Below, piece by piece: positions 27,065 to 38,549 of a stretch of 64,000 bases of DNA. The notes beneath the pieces are model-generated. The model was not told where the DNA came from. It made no database searches and saw only the letters and a list, made by a program, of their open reading frames with translations. Positions within the stretch are counted from its first letter, which is position 1, and every line of letters begins with the position of its first letter. This DNA is from Ophioceras dolichostomum (lineage: Eukaryota > Ascomycota > Sordariomycetes > Magnaporthales > Ophioceraceae). The stretch is from positions 1-64,000 of the forward strand of contig PYST01000118.1 in NCBI GenBank assembly GCA_003049485.1. Reading direction: 5' to 3'. The position numbers and the translations under genes are program-made.

Positions 27065-30000
27065 CGACAAGGGGCACACACGGGATGGGATGGGACGGCT
27101 CGTCGCAACAGAGGAAAAAGTGAAGGCGGGGTCGGCCATAGTGCGGGGAACAGCCAAATCCAGACACCCTCCCTGCTTCGCTGCCATGCATCAGTCCTGT
27201 CACACAACCCTCCAGTGGCACATAGGAATTTACGACAATATCGTACCTTTCGTCGTCATTTTGCTCCCATCCGTTTGATGCTCGATTCCAACACCCATAC
27301 AATGTGCATAGAGATCGTCTCCAGGGAAATCTCTTGTGCGCAGACCACTGTCGTCATCGAGCAAGACTCTTCTTCGCTCTCGATAACCTTTGCTCGGTGC
27401 AGGGCCGGGGGGGGAGGTTTCGTCGGTTTCCTGGTGATAGTGATCAAGGTGATTAATGTACCGCAGTAGAGGGGTCCAGCGTTCTCTCTCCTCCTGGTAC
27501 ATGCCTGGCCAGTTAGGCATCGGTGGGCTTGGCATGTACGCACGGGAGACAAAAAGTCGTGATGGAAGGTGAGTAAGTGCGTTAAGTACGCCAGCCCATG
27601 TCGGGAAGTGCCAATTCCTTTCCGTTGTGCTCTCGGTAGGATGAAGTGATTCCAGATTGAGTTGCCGTGGCTGCTGCAGACAACGCATGTGTGCTTTTCA
27701 TCCCGTCGCCACGTCCTGAATAAGGCATCCGCTGCCGGCGGGTCGAAGAAAGGGAGCGTGGGAGAGAGCCCAGACCGTCCAGAGGTCCAGAGATAGAGAG
27801 AGCTGCCGTACGGCTCTCCGGCATTCACCAATATTAGCCTGCAGCACCGCTCCCGTCCGCCATAGTCTCGTCTGCAGCTGTCCTGTGAAGCATACAACCG
27901 ACAGTAGGGAACCAACGGATCGAGCAGGAAGGACATGTAGGCATGTGGGAGAGGGAGGATGAAGGAGTCCGGGCGCGGCTGCTGGGTTGACTTGCGTTGC
28001 GGAGTGCAGCGCAGCCACCGCACATTCTCGCTGTTGTGGCCATCGGCCGGCCGCCCTCCGAGAGAGACACAGCATAAGTGCGGAAGTAGACAAAAGCCAA
28101 GTGATCAGATGGAGGCGGTATGTAGTAATAGGTGGTTAGGCATGCATCGCCAGCACGCTGTTCTGGGGTAGTGTAGTAGTTTGCATGGCATGAATTGGTC
28201 AAAGTTGTATCACATCTGTCTCCAGCTCCAGTTAGCTTCAGTTCCACTCCCTGCTCCTACCTGGCCTGGTTCTCCCAGCCGAGTTCGCGTATCCGTACTT
28301 TGGCTGCTTTGGCGACTCTACGAAGCCCTATCGATGTGTATGTACTCCTGACGTCGGAGACTTTGCAACGTTGTACGGCAACGAGAAATCGAGATGAGGT
28401 TCAGCTCGCTTGTGATCGATCTCTGAGAAGGAGTAGAGAGGAGAGGGAGGTTTGAAATTTAGATATAAAAACGAAGGCGGATGTTGGATAGAGGCTGCCG
28501 TCCGTGTCTCCGAGTGCCGGCCTCTGAACCACGGGACCTGAGAGCTTGACAATGCCGACCGTACTAGAACTTGGCTGGGTGAAAGCCATAACAGGCACGA
28601 TTAAGGGGGTTGAGAATGGAACACTGAACACTGAAGGCGGGGAGAGCCTTCAAGTCACACAACGGCATTGTAAAGTGATTGTTCCGTGGTTCGCTGGCAT
28701 CCTTCGTCGGCCCTCGTGGCCGTCACTGGCTGGCTCAAGGGCCTCGAGTCTTCGCTCATTCTGTGATGAAGATCCTTCGTATGGCTTACGCACAGACACC
28801 GAGCAGAACGAGAATGAGGCCGAAAGAGAGAAAGAGAGAGAGACAACCGGCTTATCGATTATCGTTATCAGATGTGGATATCTGATTCTGGACTGCAGCC
28901 GCCAGATTAGGTGATGGCGTCACCTCCTTTATTGCTTTGAGATGAACATCGCTCTCGTTTTGAAGAAACATCTGTTGGAATCTGCAACTTGCAGCAGCGT
29001 TTGAATGTTGCAGAATTTCGCCTATGTCCTCTTGAACTTCCCACTTTACATTCTGCTTTCCTCCTTTTTTTCCGACCCCGGACAGTCGACACACATCCTG
29101 TCTCGGAGCACACCTCCTTCTGCGTCTGGCCTTCCACAGGCTGTAAATGGGACCGAAAAGTGTCGCCGTCGGACTGGCTGACTGACCTCGAAGGCAACCT
29201 CCCACCGGAAACGGCAGAGGTGGAGGCGAATAGCGGCGGTCGTGAAGTGAACAACACATGAACGCAACGACGGAAAAAGCCACAATGATCATCAGCCATC
29301 AACCACCGTCCATCGACCATCGATTACCCCACATTTTGGACGGCGTGCCGCTGTAGCAGTCGCCGCACCTCTTTATTTACGTTGTGCATCACCCGTTGGC
29401 CAGTGCTCTGCCATCCCATCTGTGGCCCCAACCGAGCCGTCGCCGTTGGGCAGGACTGAACAGGGAAGAAGAGCCCTTCCGTGTCCATCCTCTGCCGCTC
29501 CCTGCGTCCTCATTAGATGCTCTCTACATCAGTAGATGGTTCATGCCCCGCAATCCGGCTGGCTGCTGGCTGCGTGCGACAACGCTTGCCAGGCTGGCAT
29601 ATCATAAGAAAAAAAAAAAAAGAATGGCGGGGTCGAAGGCCGGCTGGACAGATCTTCTCAAATTTTCTTGCTCTGGCGTCCGTACCGATGTCACGACGGC
29701 CTCATCATGAACACCGCTGATCCTGGACATCAACATGCGGTGAAGAAGAGCGAATACCGATACCAGCAGCATAAGCACCCACTCGAACCAAGCAGGCTTG
29801 AAAAGGAGGGCTGGAGATGCTTCCTGCTGGAGAAACATGAAAATTTTTTCTTGTCCTCTGCTTCTGATTCTGCGACCTGTGGCCTCGCCTCCACTCTGTG
29901 CCGTGTGTCGACGGATCGCTCAACATCGCTAGCTCCATCAAACCGGACTAGTGATGCAGAGCGCGCCGTGCTGTCTTATGCGGCCAGCCGACGACGACAT

Positions 30001-31272
30001 CGACAGCAACGGCCGACCGCTCAACTTGGACTAAACAGGGAGGTACGAGAAAAATCTTCTTCACAAGACCCCTTTCGCCCCCCTCAATTTCCCTTCTCCG
30101 CCTCGACTAGAAAGGGACTAGGGAGAAATTCGGCAGTCCAGCCGTGCCGTGCTTGTGCTCCGTGCTCTCTCTCTCTCTCTCCGGACTCCTGCGTCTGCGC
30201 GAGGCAACGAAGGCGACGACGGCAGACCGCCCATCCTCCAATAACCCGTAGACTCTTCCTGTTTTGGACATCGCATGAACAATGTGCCCCAAAAGTCCAG
30301 CCTTTTCTTGCACCCCGCTCCTCCCAACCCACAACGTCCACACGGAGCACACTAGCCCAGTCAGCCACCAGCCCGTCAGCTAGCCGGAGCCCGGACGCCT
30401 CACCTACATGAGGGCCTGTCCCTGTCAACTACGACCTTTTGTGTCCATGGGCGCACCCGCTCAAACTGCCGCGCGTAAGAACAGAACGGATACACACAAT
30501 TCCCGCCTAAGTGATTGGTTGACCAGCCGTGAGAATCTTTGGTTGAGCTGCACGACTTTATGGGGCCATCCAGCTGTCAAGCGACACAAACAGGTGCGAA
30601 CTGGTCTCTTTCGACACTCCTCAGTTTTTTCTCTTCCCCTTGCTCCTTTCCGTCTGGTCGACAACGACCCCTCTTTGCTGCTTGCCTTTCCAACCCTTTG
30701 CAACATTAGAGGAGCGGTATATTGGACCGAACAGACACACACCGGTCGGCCATCGATCCTCCTCCCAGTTTGCGACCAATCAAATGTTGCGCTGAGGCAT
30801 CGATAGCGTCTCACAGCGGTGCGCGCAAGATCAACCTTTTTTTTTCTTCTTGTGTTGTTCATGCCGCTGTGGAGTCGATAGGCAAGCTAAAAGTCTGGGG
30901 AAAGCTGCAACCTCCGCTTTCCTCTTGCCCTTCCATCTTACCATTTCGCCCCCCTCCATCCCTCCATCTCTCCTGAACCTTCTCAACCCTCTCCCAACTC
31001 TGCCTTCCTACTGGAGCGCAGGCGGAGGGGCAACCAGAGATCGGCGACAGCGGTCGGGAACTGGAGGGGAAGAATACATACAGGAGAGACGGCTGGGAGT
31101 CTGAGGGTTTGGTTGTTGCGACCTCACAAGCAGGAAAAAGGAAGGGATCACTACCAAAAAAAGAAAACCTATCAAATTTGAGGTTGGGAGGTCCACGCGA
31201 GCCGGCTCGGCCGGTCATGGGGTAGCGCGGCCCCGTGATGAGCCGGCCGTGCCCTTTCCGGACGGCACAGTC

Positions 31273-31374
31273 TGGGGAAAGGGAAAGGGAAGGAAATGGA
31301 AGGAGATGGGAAGGGGATGGATGGATGGGAGGGAGGGGGAGGGGACGATGGGAACGAGGAGGGGGTTCGGGGGC
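31273..31374 (+). repeat. G-rich purine tract
   Basis: About 100 bases almost entirely A and G with many GGG and GGGG runs, able in principle to form G-quadruplex or triplex structure. Confidence 0.8.
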
Positions 31375-33351
31375 CAGAACGGACCAGACCAGACGAGATC
31401 CTTCGTTCTGACGTTGCCTTGTCTCTGTCCATCGAAGTTTCTCTCACTCTCGATGGGAGTAGTACCCATCCAACGTCTCCAGAGAAAGAAAGAAAAGAGA
31501 GAGAGAGAGAGAAAAATATGACCTGACAAAAAAAAAATTCGGCCTACTACGGAATCCATCGGTCCATCCGCCCCAGCCATGGCCCATGGCGCAATGAATA
31601 AGCTTCTTTTTGGATTTTCATCCAGTTTCTGGTTCGGGTCTCTTGTTCTGGCCTGATTGCGGTCCCATTTCCTGGCCGGCCCATGAAAGAATGAATGACG
31701 AATATTTCTCTTCCTTTTTTTTTTTTTGACGAACCGAACACCGAAATTCACGGCCTGTCAACGTAATCTCATGGGAAAGGGGAACAAGATTTCGATGGTC
31801 GCATTCCGCTGCCCGCCAGCCCGTCGCGATATCTTAGCGCTGATAAACTGAAGGGCGAAGTGGAAAGGGGAGGGGGTGGTAATGATTGGGCGTGTTCGAA
31901 CCAGGCGTTGTTGGTCAAGGCTCTCGATCAGCTATCAAATTTCGTCGTTGCTGTTTGTCTTCTCATGGCCTCCCCGCTAAATGCTTAGCAAAGACCAGTT
32001 CTTGAAGCTGTGGAACGACGGCGCGACAGAGCCAAGGCGAAGCGATGCCGCTTTGGCAACACCATTGTCCTGCCATATTCAAGATCCATGGTCGCGAGAC
32101 GAAAAAAGAAATAAAAATGACTGCTCCTCTTCTCCTCTGTGGGCGATGCGATCGACGACTGTTCGTCCTTCTCACGCAGATGCCGCTTCCCGCGTCGTTC
32201 CTATGAGGATGGAAAAAGAGTCCAACTTCTGAGGGGAGGAGGGAGAGATCAAAAAATAGAAGCTCGCGTCGTCGCCAATGGGGTGGGTTTAGGTGTGTGC
32301 ACCACAACAGCTTTTGCTGGACCCCCAGAACTTGTCTTTCTCATGGCCCTCTCCTTCCGTGCTCCATTTTCGGCCAATCAGTCTTTTCCAAATCTTGACT
32401 CTCTTTCCCTCTTCCTTTCCCTGTCCCAGGACGGAGTACAAAATGACCTCTGGGAGAGTGTGAAAGATCGTGGGTCGGCCATGGGGTACATGTACCTGGA
32501 ATTCTATGATGTTGACCATGCAATGTGAGGTATTTTGTCTGTGCGTCGGTCCCGCCATCTTCCACCTTGTTTCTAGGGGTCATATTGTGCCATTTTGGGT
32601 TTGACAGCCTGGGGTGGTCGTTTCGTGGCCCCTGGTATCGACACGTCCTGTTATCGACTCGAGTCGAGTCGAATCAAGACTGTCGTTTTCTTTACTTCTC
32701 GTTGAGCTTGCGTGCGTTGGTGTGTGCGCGTGTGTGGTCACTGCGGCGTGGATACAACCTTCGACGACTCAAAGCATAAAGCAAATATAGAAACCGAGCT
32801 CCCTTTTCCACCTGCAAAGCTCACCATTCGAAGATATCTCAGGATCTCTGAATACGCGTCTCTGATCTGATGATGATGATGGGGGAGGCAGGGAGGGCGC
32901 GAAGCCCGAGCCAGAATCACAATCAGCTAGCATCCAGCATGCATGCATGGTGAGTCGTCGGTCGGTCGGCGAACCTTGCTTGCTGCGCCGCTAATAATAA
33001 GCACCGAGTGAGGGATAGCTCCTATGTCCTACAAGTACATATGTGACGAGGAAATCAACGGCACAGGAACCAAGAGGCTGGCTTCATTGGGGAACACTGA
33101 ACCAGCTCTCGCCACATTGGTTGGTGCGCCTTGCTTACCTCGATCTTTGTCACACAGCTCCTCAGAGAAAGCTTCGAGGAAGCTTGACGGGCAGAAGCAT
33201 TTGTTCGACGGCGTTCGATCCTCCACCGCTACTCTTTGTAGTCATTTTTGGACATGCAAAGAGGAAATATTCATGACAGCTGGGTGGGTGAACCAGCCAG
33301 CCAGCCTACTGGTCAACCCAGCCCAGACCACATAGCTCGTTCTCGTGATGA

Positions 33352-33430
33352 TCTCTCTCTCTCTCTCCCTCTCTCTCCCTCTCTCTCCCTCTCTCTCCCT
33401 CTCTCTCCCTCTCTCTCCCTCTCTCTCCCC
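33352..33430 (+). repeat. 10 bp CT minisatellite (CTCTCTCCCT)
   Basis: Six exact CTCTCTCCCT units from 33361 to 33420 with partial CT units on both sides; all-pyrimidine on the + strand. Confidence 0.95.
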
Positions 33431-33613
33431 CCTCTTTCATCAGGTCCCAATTCCAACTCATTCCAACTCAACCCGTTCCTTTCCCAAACAGCTTTTAGAC
33501 TTTCGTTTTGCCACGGCCAAGGTGAGCCGCCGCAAGCACGCTAGCCCCCCTTGCAGTAAGGCTAGCGAGGACGCAGCAGGCATTGATGATGACGATGGGG
33601 CTGCACAAAGCTG

Positions 33614-33650
33614 AGAACCGGCTAGGGACCGGGCCCTAACCCCCGGTTCT
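33614..33650 (+). other. Strong hairpin
   Basis: AGAACCGG (33614-33621) pairs with CCGGTTCT (33643-33650), and inside it TAGGG (33623-33627) pairs with CCCTA (33634-33638) around a six-base loop: 13 base pairs in 37 nt. Nothing shows whether it is transcribed. Confidence 0.8.
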
Positions 33651-36600
33651 TTCCCCGGGCCTTGCCAGACGCCAGTCGCAACTCGGCTTGGGAATGAAAA
33701 GAGGGAGGCTCGGAGAGTCCTGGTTTGATGCTATAGTTCGACTTTGTTAAATGACTACATCTGACTTCGGACGGTGATATCGCCTGTCCTGTAAAAATTG
33801 CGATTAGGCCTAATTGCGATTGTCTTTCCTAGAAATTCCGGGGACTCTCGCCTGAAATCTTCGTTTATGTAACGTATAACATATTTCTTGTCTGCTCAGG
33901 AGAGCAGAAGAGCCAAACACGCCCGGTCGTGTGGACGAGATATTGGCCTTTTTTTTCGTTGTCAAATTCCTTTAGCCGTGAGATTCTATGCCGGGGTTCC
34001 GCAATCCCAGCAGCTCAACCCGTTTCCCAAGCTCCCTGTCTCCCTTGTGATCTTCCTCGTCCCGCTGATTTTCCATTTATCTGAGCCCGTCTGTTCCGCT
34101 TCGACTCCCGTCTGGCAGGCGGGTTGTTTTCCTCGCGCAGGAAAAAAGACGTGGAGCGGGCCGGCTGGCATGCCTGATTGGCAGACGGGATAAGGGAGTG
34201 ACATTTCGCAGAGTGGGCTCCGTCACGAAACCACTTTGCAGCTCCTGATACCCACGCCGACGTTGACAGTCCACTATTATACGGAGTTCTCAGTCCAAAG
34301 ACCTGATTTTGTTTCTATTATTTCTCGGTGTCTTATATCTGCGTTGTTCTATGTTTTGCACCTCTTTTTGCCTCGGGAGGGTACGGAGGGGCAGCAAACC
34401 TTCTTGGTTTGGTCCGGAGGGCCTGGGTGAGAGGGGTGAGCCTGTTGGGAAGGCAGTTGCTAACCCGTGCCAATCCAAATCACACACGTTAAGCTTAATG
34501 CGGCATAGACAGGTCTTCCGAAGTGTCCAGTTAGCTGTGAGAAGGCGACTAGCTGAGGGAATACCCTTGAAACAGCCGGAGAGGAAGCCCAAGGTTCAAG
34601 GTTTAAGAAGCCTGGGGGTTTCCACTCGAGCTCCAGAGATAAATGTGAGAAGACGTCGAGAGAGAAAGGCCGCTAGGAAGCTTGGCAAACCAGAAGAAGA
34701 GACCTTTGGCAAGCAGAGGAACAGGTCTCATCGAGTGGGCCATTCAGTGGGGACCGGTGACGATGTCACTCAGTACCGACTCCGAATGGTGGGCGGTACT
34801 TGGGGTAGAAGTCTCTCAGGAGCCAGAGGGTGAGGCGGGGGGGACAGGTTTTGCTGGAAGGATGTGGCAACCTCTTCCCTCTTCCCTTTCCCCTCCCCTT
34901 GACACTGGACGATGACGGCGCCGGGCGTGTCGGTATGTGGTGAACTTTGTTTCCAGAGTCGCAGTTGCAGGCGGCATGGATTCTCTTTCATGGCCCATCA
35001 TCCGTCATCGCACATGTCTACGACCAGGAGCCTTTTCGAGCGAGTCAGCGAGACAGTGTTGCTAGCGACCAGTGTAAAGTCTCACACTTCGGAGTGGTAT
35101 CTGATACTGATAGACTCAGCCCGTGTGAGGGATGAGGGAGGTTGGGCTGTTCCAAGCGTGCTCCATCCACGGCATCATCACCTACGACTGACTACGACTG
35201 ACTCTTTCCATCCTAGACCTAGAGGGATAACAGGAGTCCAGAGACCGGACGGAGGAGGGAAAGCGAGACTGAGAAAAAGGAAGGTCGGTAGGACGGACGG
35301 CTTAGATGTGCGTTGGACGACCGGGTGACGGGCTGGCTGGCTGGAGCAAGACTGCCGTCGACATTTGATCGAACCGACCAAACTTTGTGGGTTCCATGCC
35401 GTACTGTCGTAGCATGGTGGTGGGATGATAGCAACGTCCTTTCAAGCATCTTCCTTGGAAGGCTCGTCCTCGGAAGGCTCATCGAGTGTGTGTTTTGATG
35501 GCCTCACGCGGAGCGCCCACATCGGAGACAATTGGATCGGATTGGACAGGAAAAAAGGGCTATCGTCTTTCCGTGCCGAGCTACTGCAGCAGCGTGGAGG
35601 TACATGTAGGCGTGTTTGTGAAATGCAGCGAGGCAGGCAGGCAAGCAGTGAAGCAGGCACGCAGGAGACAAGCCAGGCCTCTGCAGGTACGCTCTCCGGT
35701 TCGAAAAACACCGGCCGGCGACTTGTTTTCCACTAACGTGGCTTGCAACAGCGCTATTTCCCTTGCTGATGGAGTGCTAGTGTGCTGGCCTCCACCCCTC
35801 ACTTCCACTCACAATCGCACGCAGTTCACGCCAAACTTAAGTCGGGCTACTTGCGATCGGGCTTGGCATTACATTAGCAACCTAGGAGGAGCGAAACGAG
35901 CAGCAGGGAGGGAGCGAAGCAGCTGCATGTGCAGGAAGAAAAGAAAGACAAAAAAAAAAGGTCGAAGTAGCTGGCAGGGGCCATCAGAGCCGATAAAGTC
36001 ACTGGAGTGCCGGCCGCTACATGTACGTGTTGTTGTAGGGGCGCTGGGAGAGCTGCGAGGTACTGGAACTTCCGCCAGGCCGACAAGGACTTAAGTTGCA
36101 ATTTATTGTCCGTGCCCGCCCCCCACAGCGAATAGGAAGCGTGTCCAGCTTTTCCAGAACCCCACATTTGGCAGGGGAAGAGGAACCTACCGTCCAGTTG
36201 TCGCTTCAGTGGAACAGAACTGGCAGTCAAAACAGGGCAGTACGATGAGGAGCAAAGTACATGACACATCACCACTGGATCTACCACAGTACAACAAAAC
36301 ATTTCCAAGTCTCAAAATCGCACCTCAGAGTGGTCGGCGTGGGCTACCATCGACACGTCCAATCCATGTCCACTCGCTGCTGGCTTCCGCGATAGCGGGC
36401 TGGAAGAGGAGGAAAATGCCAGTTACATTTTCTCCAGAAGTGCAGGTGCGTGCCGTCTCTCTCTGTGCAACGGGCAGTTCGTGGGAGAGGCCATGCTAAC
36501 CGTCCTCGGGCAGCTCCCCAGGTCGGGTACAGGGTACTTGATGCGCCCCACGATTAAACGAAGCCAGAAGTGGAAGAGCGTACAGGGATCAGGGATTGAG

Positions 36601-38502
36601 AACCTGGACAAGGGCTCTAGCCTGACAAGGGCACTCCCACTTGGGGGTGGAATGAAGAGAGGTAGGGGAGGGGTGCCGGAGGGCGTGTGCTGAACTGACA
36701 TCAATTGGTCCCACCACCACCCACAAGAAAGTAACAAAGTGACAAAGTGACTGGCTGGACTGACCACCAGTCACCAGAGGGAAACGACAGCACCCACGGC
36801 TCCCGCCAGCGCCCAGCCCTAGCGAGCGAGCAGCGAGGAACAGTGTGTCTGAACAGTGTCTCTGCCTTGAAGCTGCAGCCGGGAGGGCCCATCCACCAAC
36901 TCTCAATTATTACGCTACAGCGACTATAAGTCTCCAGTTGTTCGACGCGAGGGCCCCCCCCCCCCTATGTTGTTCTGGTGAGTGTCTATTACCCCATGTG
37001 GACAAGGACGGGAAGGGTGCCGCGTGGGAGATCATTAAAATAATCACTGTCAAAAAAAGACGAGGGAGGCAGAGTTTAGGTGTGAGGCGGCCTGGGGTGG
37101 GCGGGAGAGAGATACACATACAGAAATGGGAGAAAAAAGGGAAAGGTGCGTTGCATCAACCAGCCAACCAGCCAAACAACCAGTGTCGAGTCTCTCCCTC
37201 TGGAATCGACCTGCACTTTGGCTGGCTCCCATACGGAGTGACGAGGGCAGTCACTCACTCTGCTTCCTCCCTTAAGCCACTCGGAGAACAACAAGCAGGC
37301 GAGGGAGGGCAAAAGAAGAAACAGGAAGAAAAAGAAGAAAATAGAGGAGACATTTGGGCTGGTCGGCTGGAAAAGTGTGGCACCCAAATTTTCCTTTTCT
37401 TTTTTCTTTTTTCCCTGCCCTTCTCCCTCCTCTTCGCGAGATGCGAAGTGAGAGCCAATCCATCAAAAGGTCCACATCGGGAGTTCGAACAGTCCCAAGT
37501 CTGTGTGGGTGTGTGTGACCTTTCTGTTGCTGGAAATGGAAGTGGGAATCCCATCCCAACCGGCTCTGTTCTGTTCTCTTCCGCTCTGAGTCGAGTCTAT
37601 CAACACTTGCCTGTCTCTACCCGCCCCCCATGATCTACCACTATCTCTTTCATACCCCGAGGACACCCTCCCGCATTCTAATTGATATTTCCCGCGCCCT
37701 CAATTGCAGTTGTCCCGGGCTCTAGGACCTCAGGTGGACTTGGAGGGTGTTACTATATCGATATAGGAGCCGGCCGGCCAGGACATTGCAGCTCCCACTT
37801 ACATACACACATACCTACATATTTCCCCCTCCATTCCCGTTGCCGGCAGCACCCTTTTACAACGTTCTCATTTCCCCCCTTTCCATCGGTCGCCACACCG
37901 TGGGGCTTCGAACTCTCTTCAGACTTCCTGTCTTCGGTCTGGACTGGTACTTGCTGCTGCATCGAAAGTTGCAGTTGCAGTCACAGTCACGAGAAGAGTA
38001 GCAGTAGCAGGCAGCAACACCCTTCGTCTGCACCCGCGTCTATCTGCGTCTGCGAGAGTGCTTGTGCGCAAGCTCGCTAGCGTAGCCAAACGCCTGCCGC
38101 GTCCTCGGCCATTACCAAACCCTCCTCCACTCTGCCTCCTCGTGTACCACCCCTCAGAGAGGGAGTATCTTCGTAATCTACATATATTGTATATTTTGTA
38201 TTTCGAAGCTATCCCCTTTGTATCACCGCCTGCTCCTCCCGGCCAGCTGTGCTCCTGGGATCGGGCGCCGTCAAATCGAGTCCAGCTATCACAAATCGGT
38301 CAGTGCTTGGTTTGCCTGACCACTACCTACCTCGCTGTACCTCGATACAACAACTAGCTACCAAAGCCGAGTCGCTCGCGCACGGATTCTCGTCTTCCTT
38401 CAGGTCTAGGCTGGGTTATCTACGATCCCATACCTACCAACATCCCCACTCCCGGACAAAGCAAAACGGACGAAGCAGTCTGGACGGCGTGCTGTGGACG
38501 TA

Positions 38503-38549
38503 CGAAGTACTGTACCCTCTGTCCTCACACTGGTCGGTACAGTACTTCG
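38503..38549 (+). repeat. Perfect 14 bp inverted repeat
   Basis: CGAAGTACTGTACC at 38503-38516 and its exact reverse complement at 38536-38549, separated by 19 bases. It could be an RNA stem-loop in a leader or a dimeric protein-binding site. Confidence 0.9.

Larger units (their letters stand above)
21501..28900. other. No gene recognised; spacer with homopolymer, satellite tracts
   Basis: Contents: a G19 run ending in an ambiguous base (21800-21819), an AATC repeat (about 21902-21922), a compound CA/GA repeat (about 22303-22332), a GT repeat (about 24791-24806), an A14 run (about 25609-25622) and an AGGGAAGG satellite (27013-27064). The 255-codon minus-strand frame at 27256-28023 lacks any recognisable domain. 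Confidence 0.6.
28901..37600. other. No gene recognised; spacer with hairpin, purine and pyrimidine tracts
   Basis: Holds a pyrimidine-rich + strand zone (about 29340-31000), a G-rich purine tract (31273-31374), a 10 bp CT minisatellite (33352-33430), a strong hairpin (33614-33650), and a poly-C run (about 36952-36964). The 247- and 262-codon frames (29668-30411, 36845-37633) are compositionally biased and without domains. Confidence 0.6.

Noticed and set aside
27256..28023. 255-codon minus frame
   Set aside because: No family features and no coding bias; consistent with a chance frame in this composition.
34107..34189. Imperfect inverted repeat (CCCGTCTGGCAGGC and GCCTGATTGGCAGACGGG)
   Set aside because: Arms pair only with gaps and the spacer is long; not stronger than expected in GC-rich sequence.
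36845..37633. 262-codon + frame
   Set aside because: Low-complexity Lys/Glu and Phe/Leu runs from purine and pyrimidine tracts; no domain or conserved-looking block.
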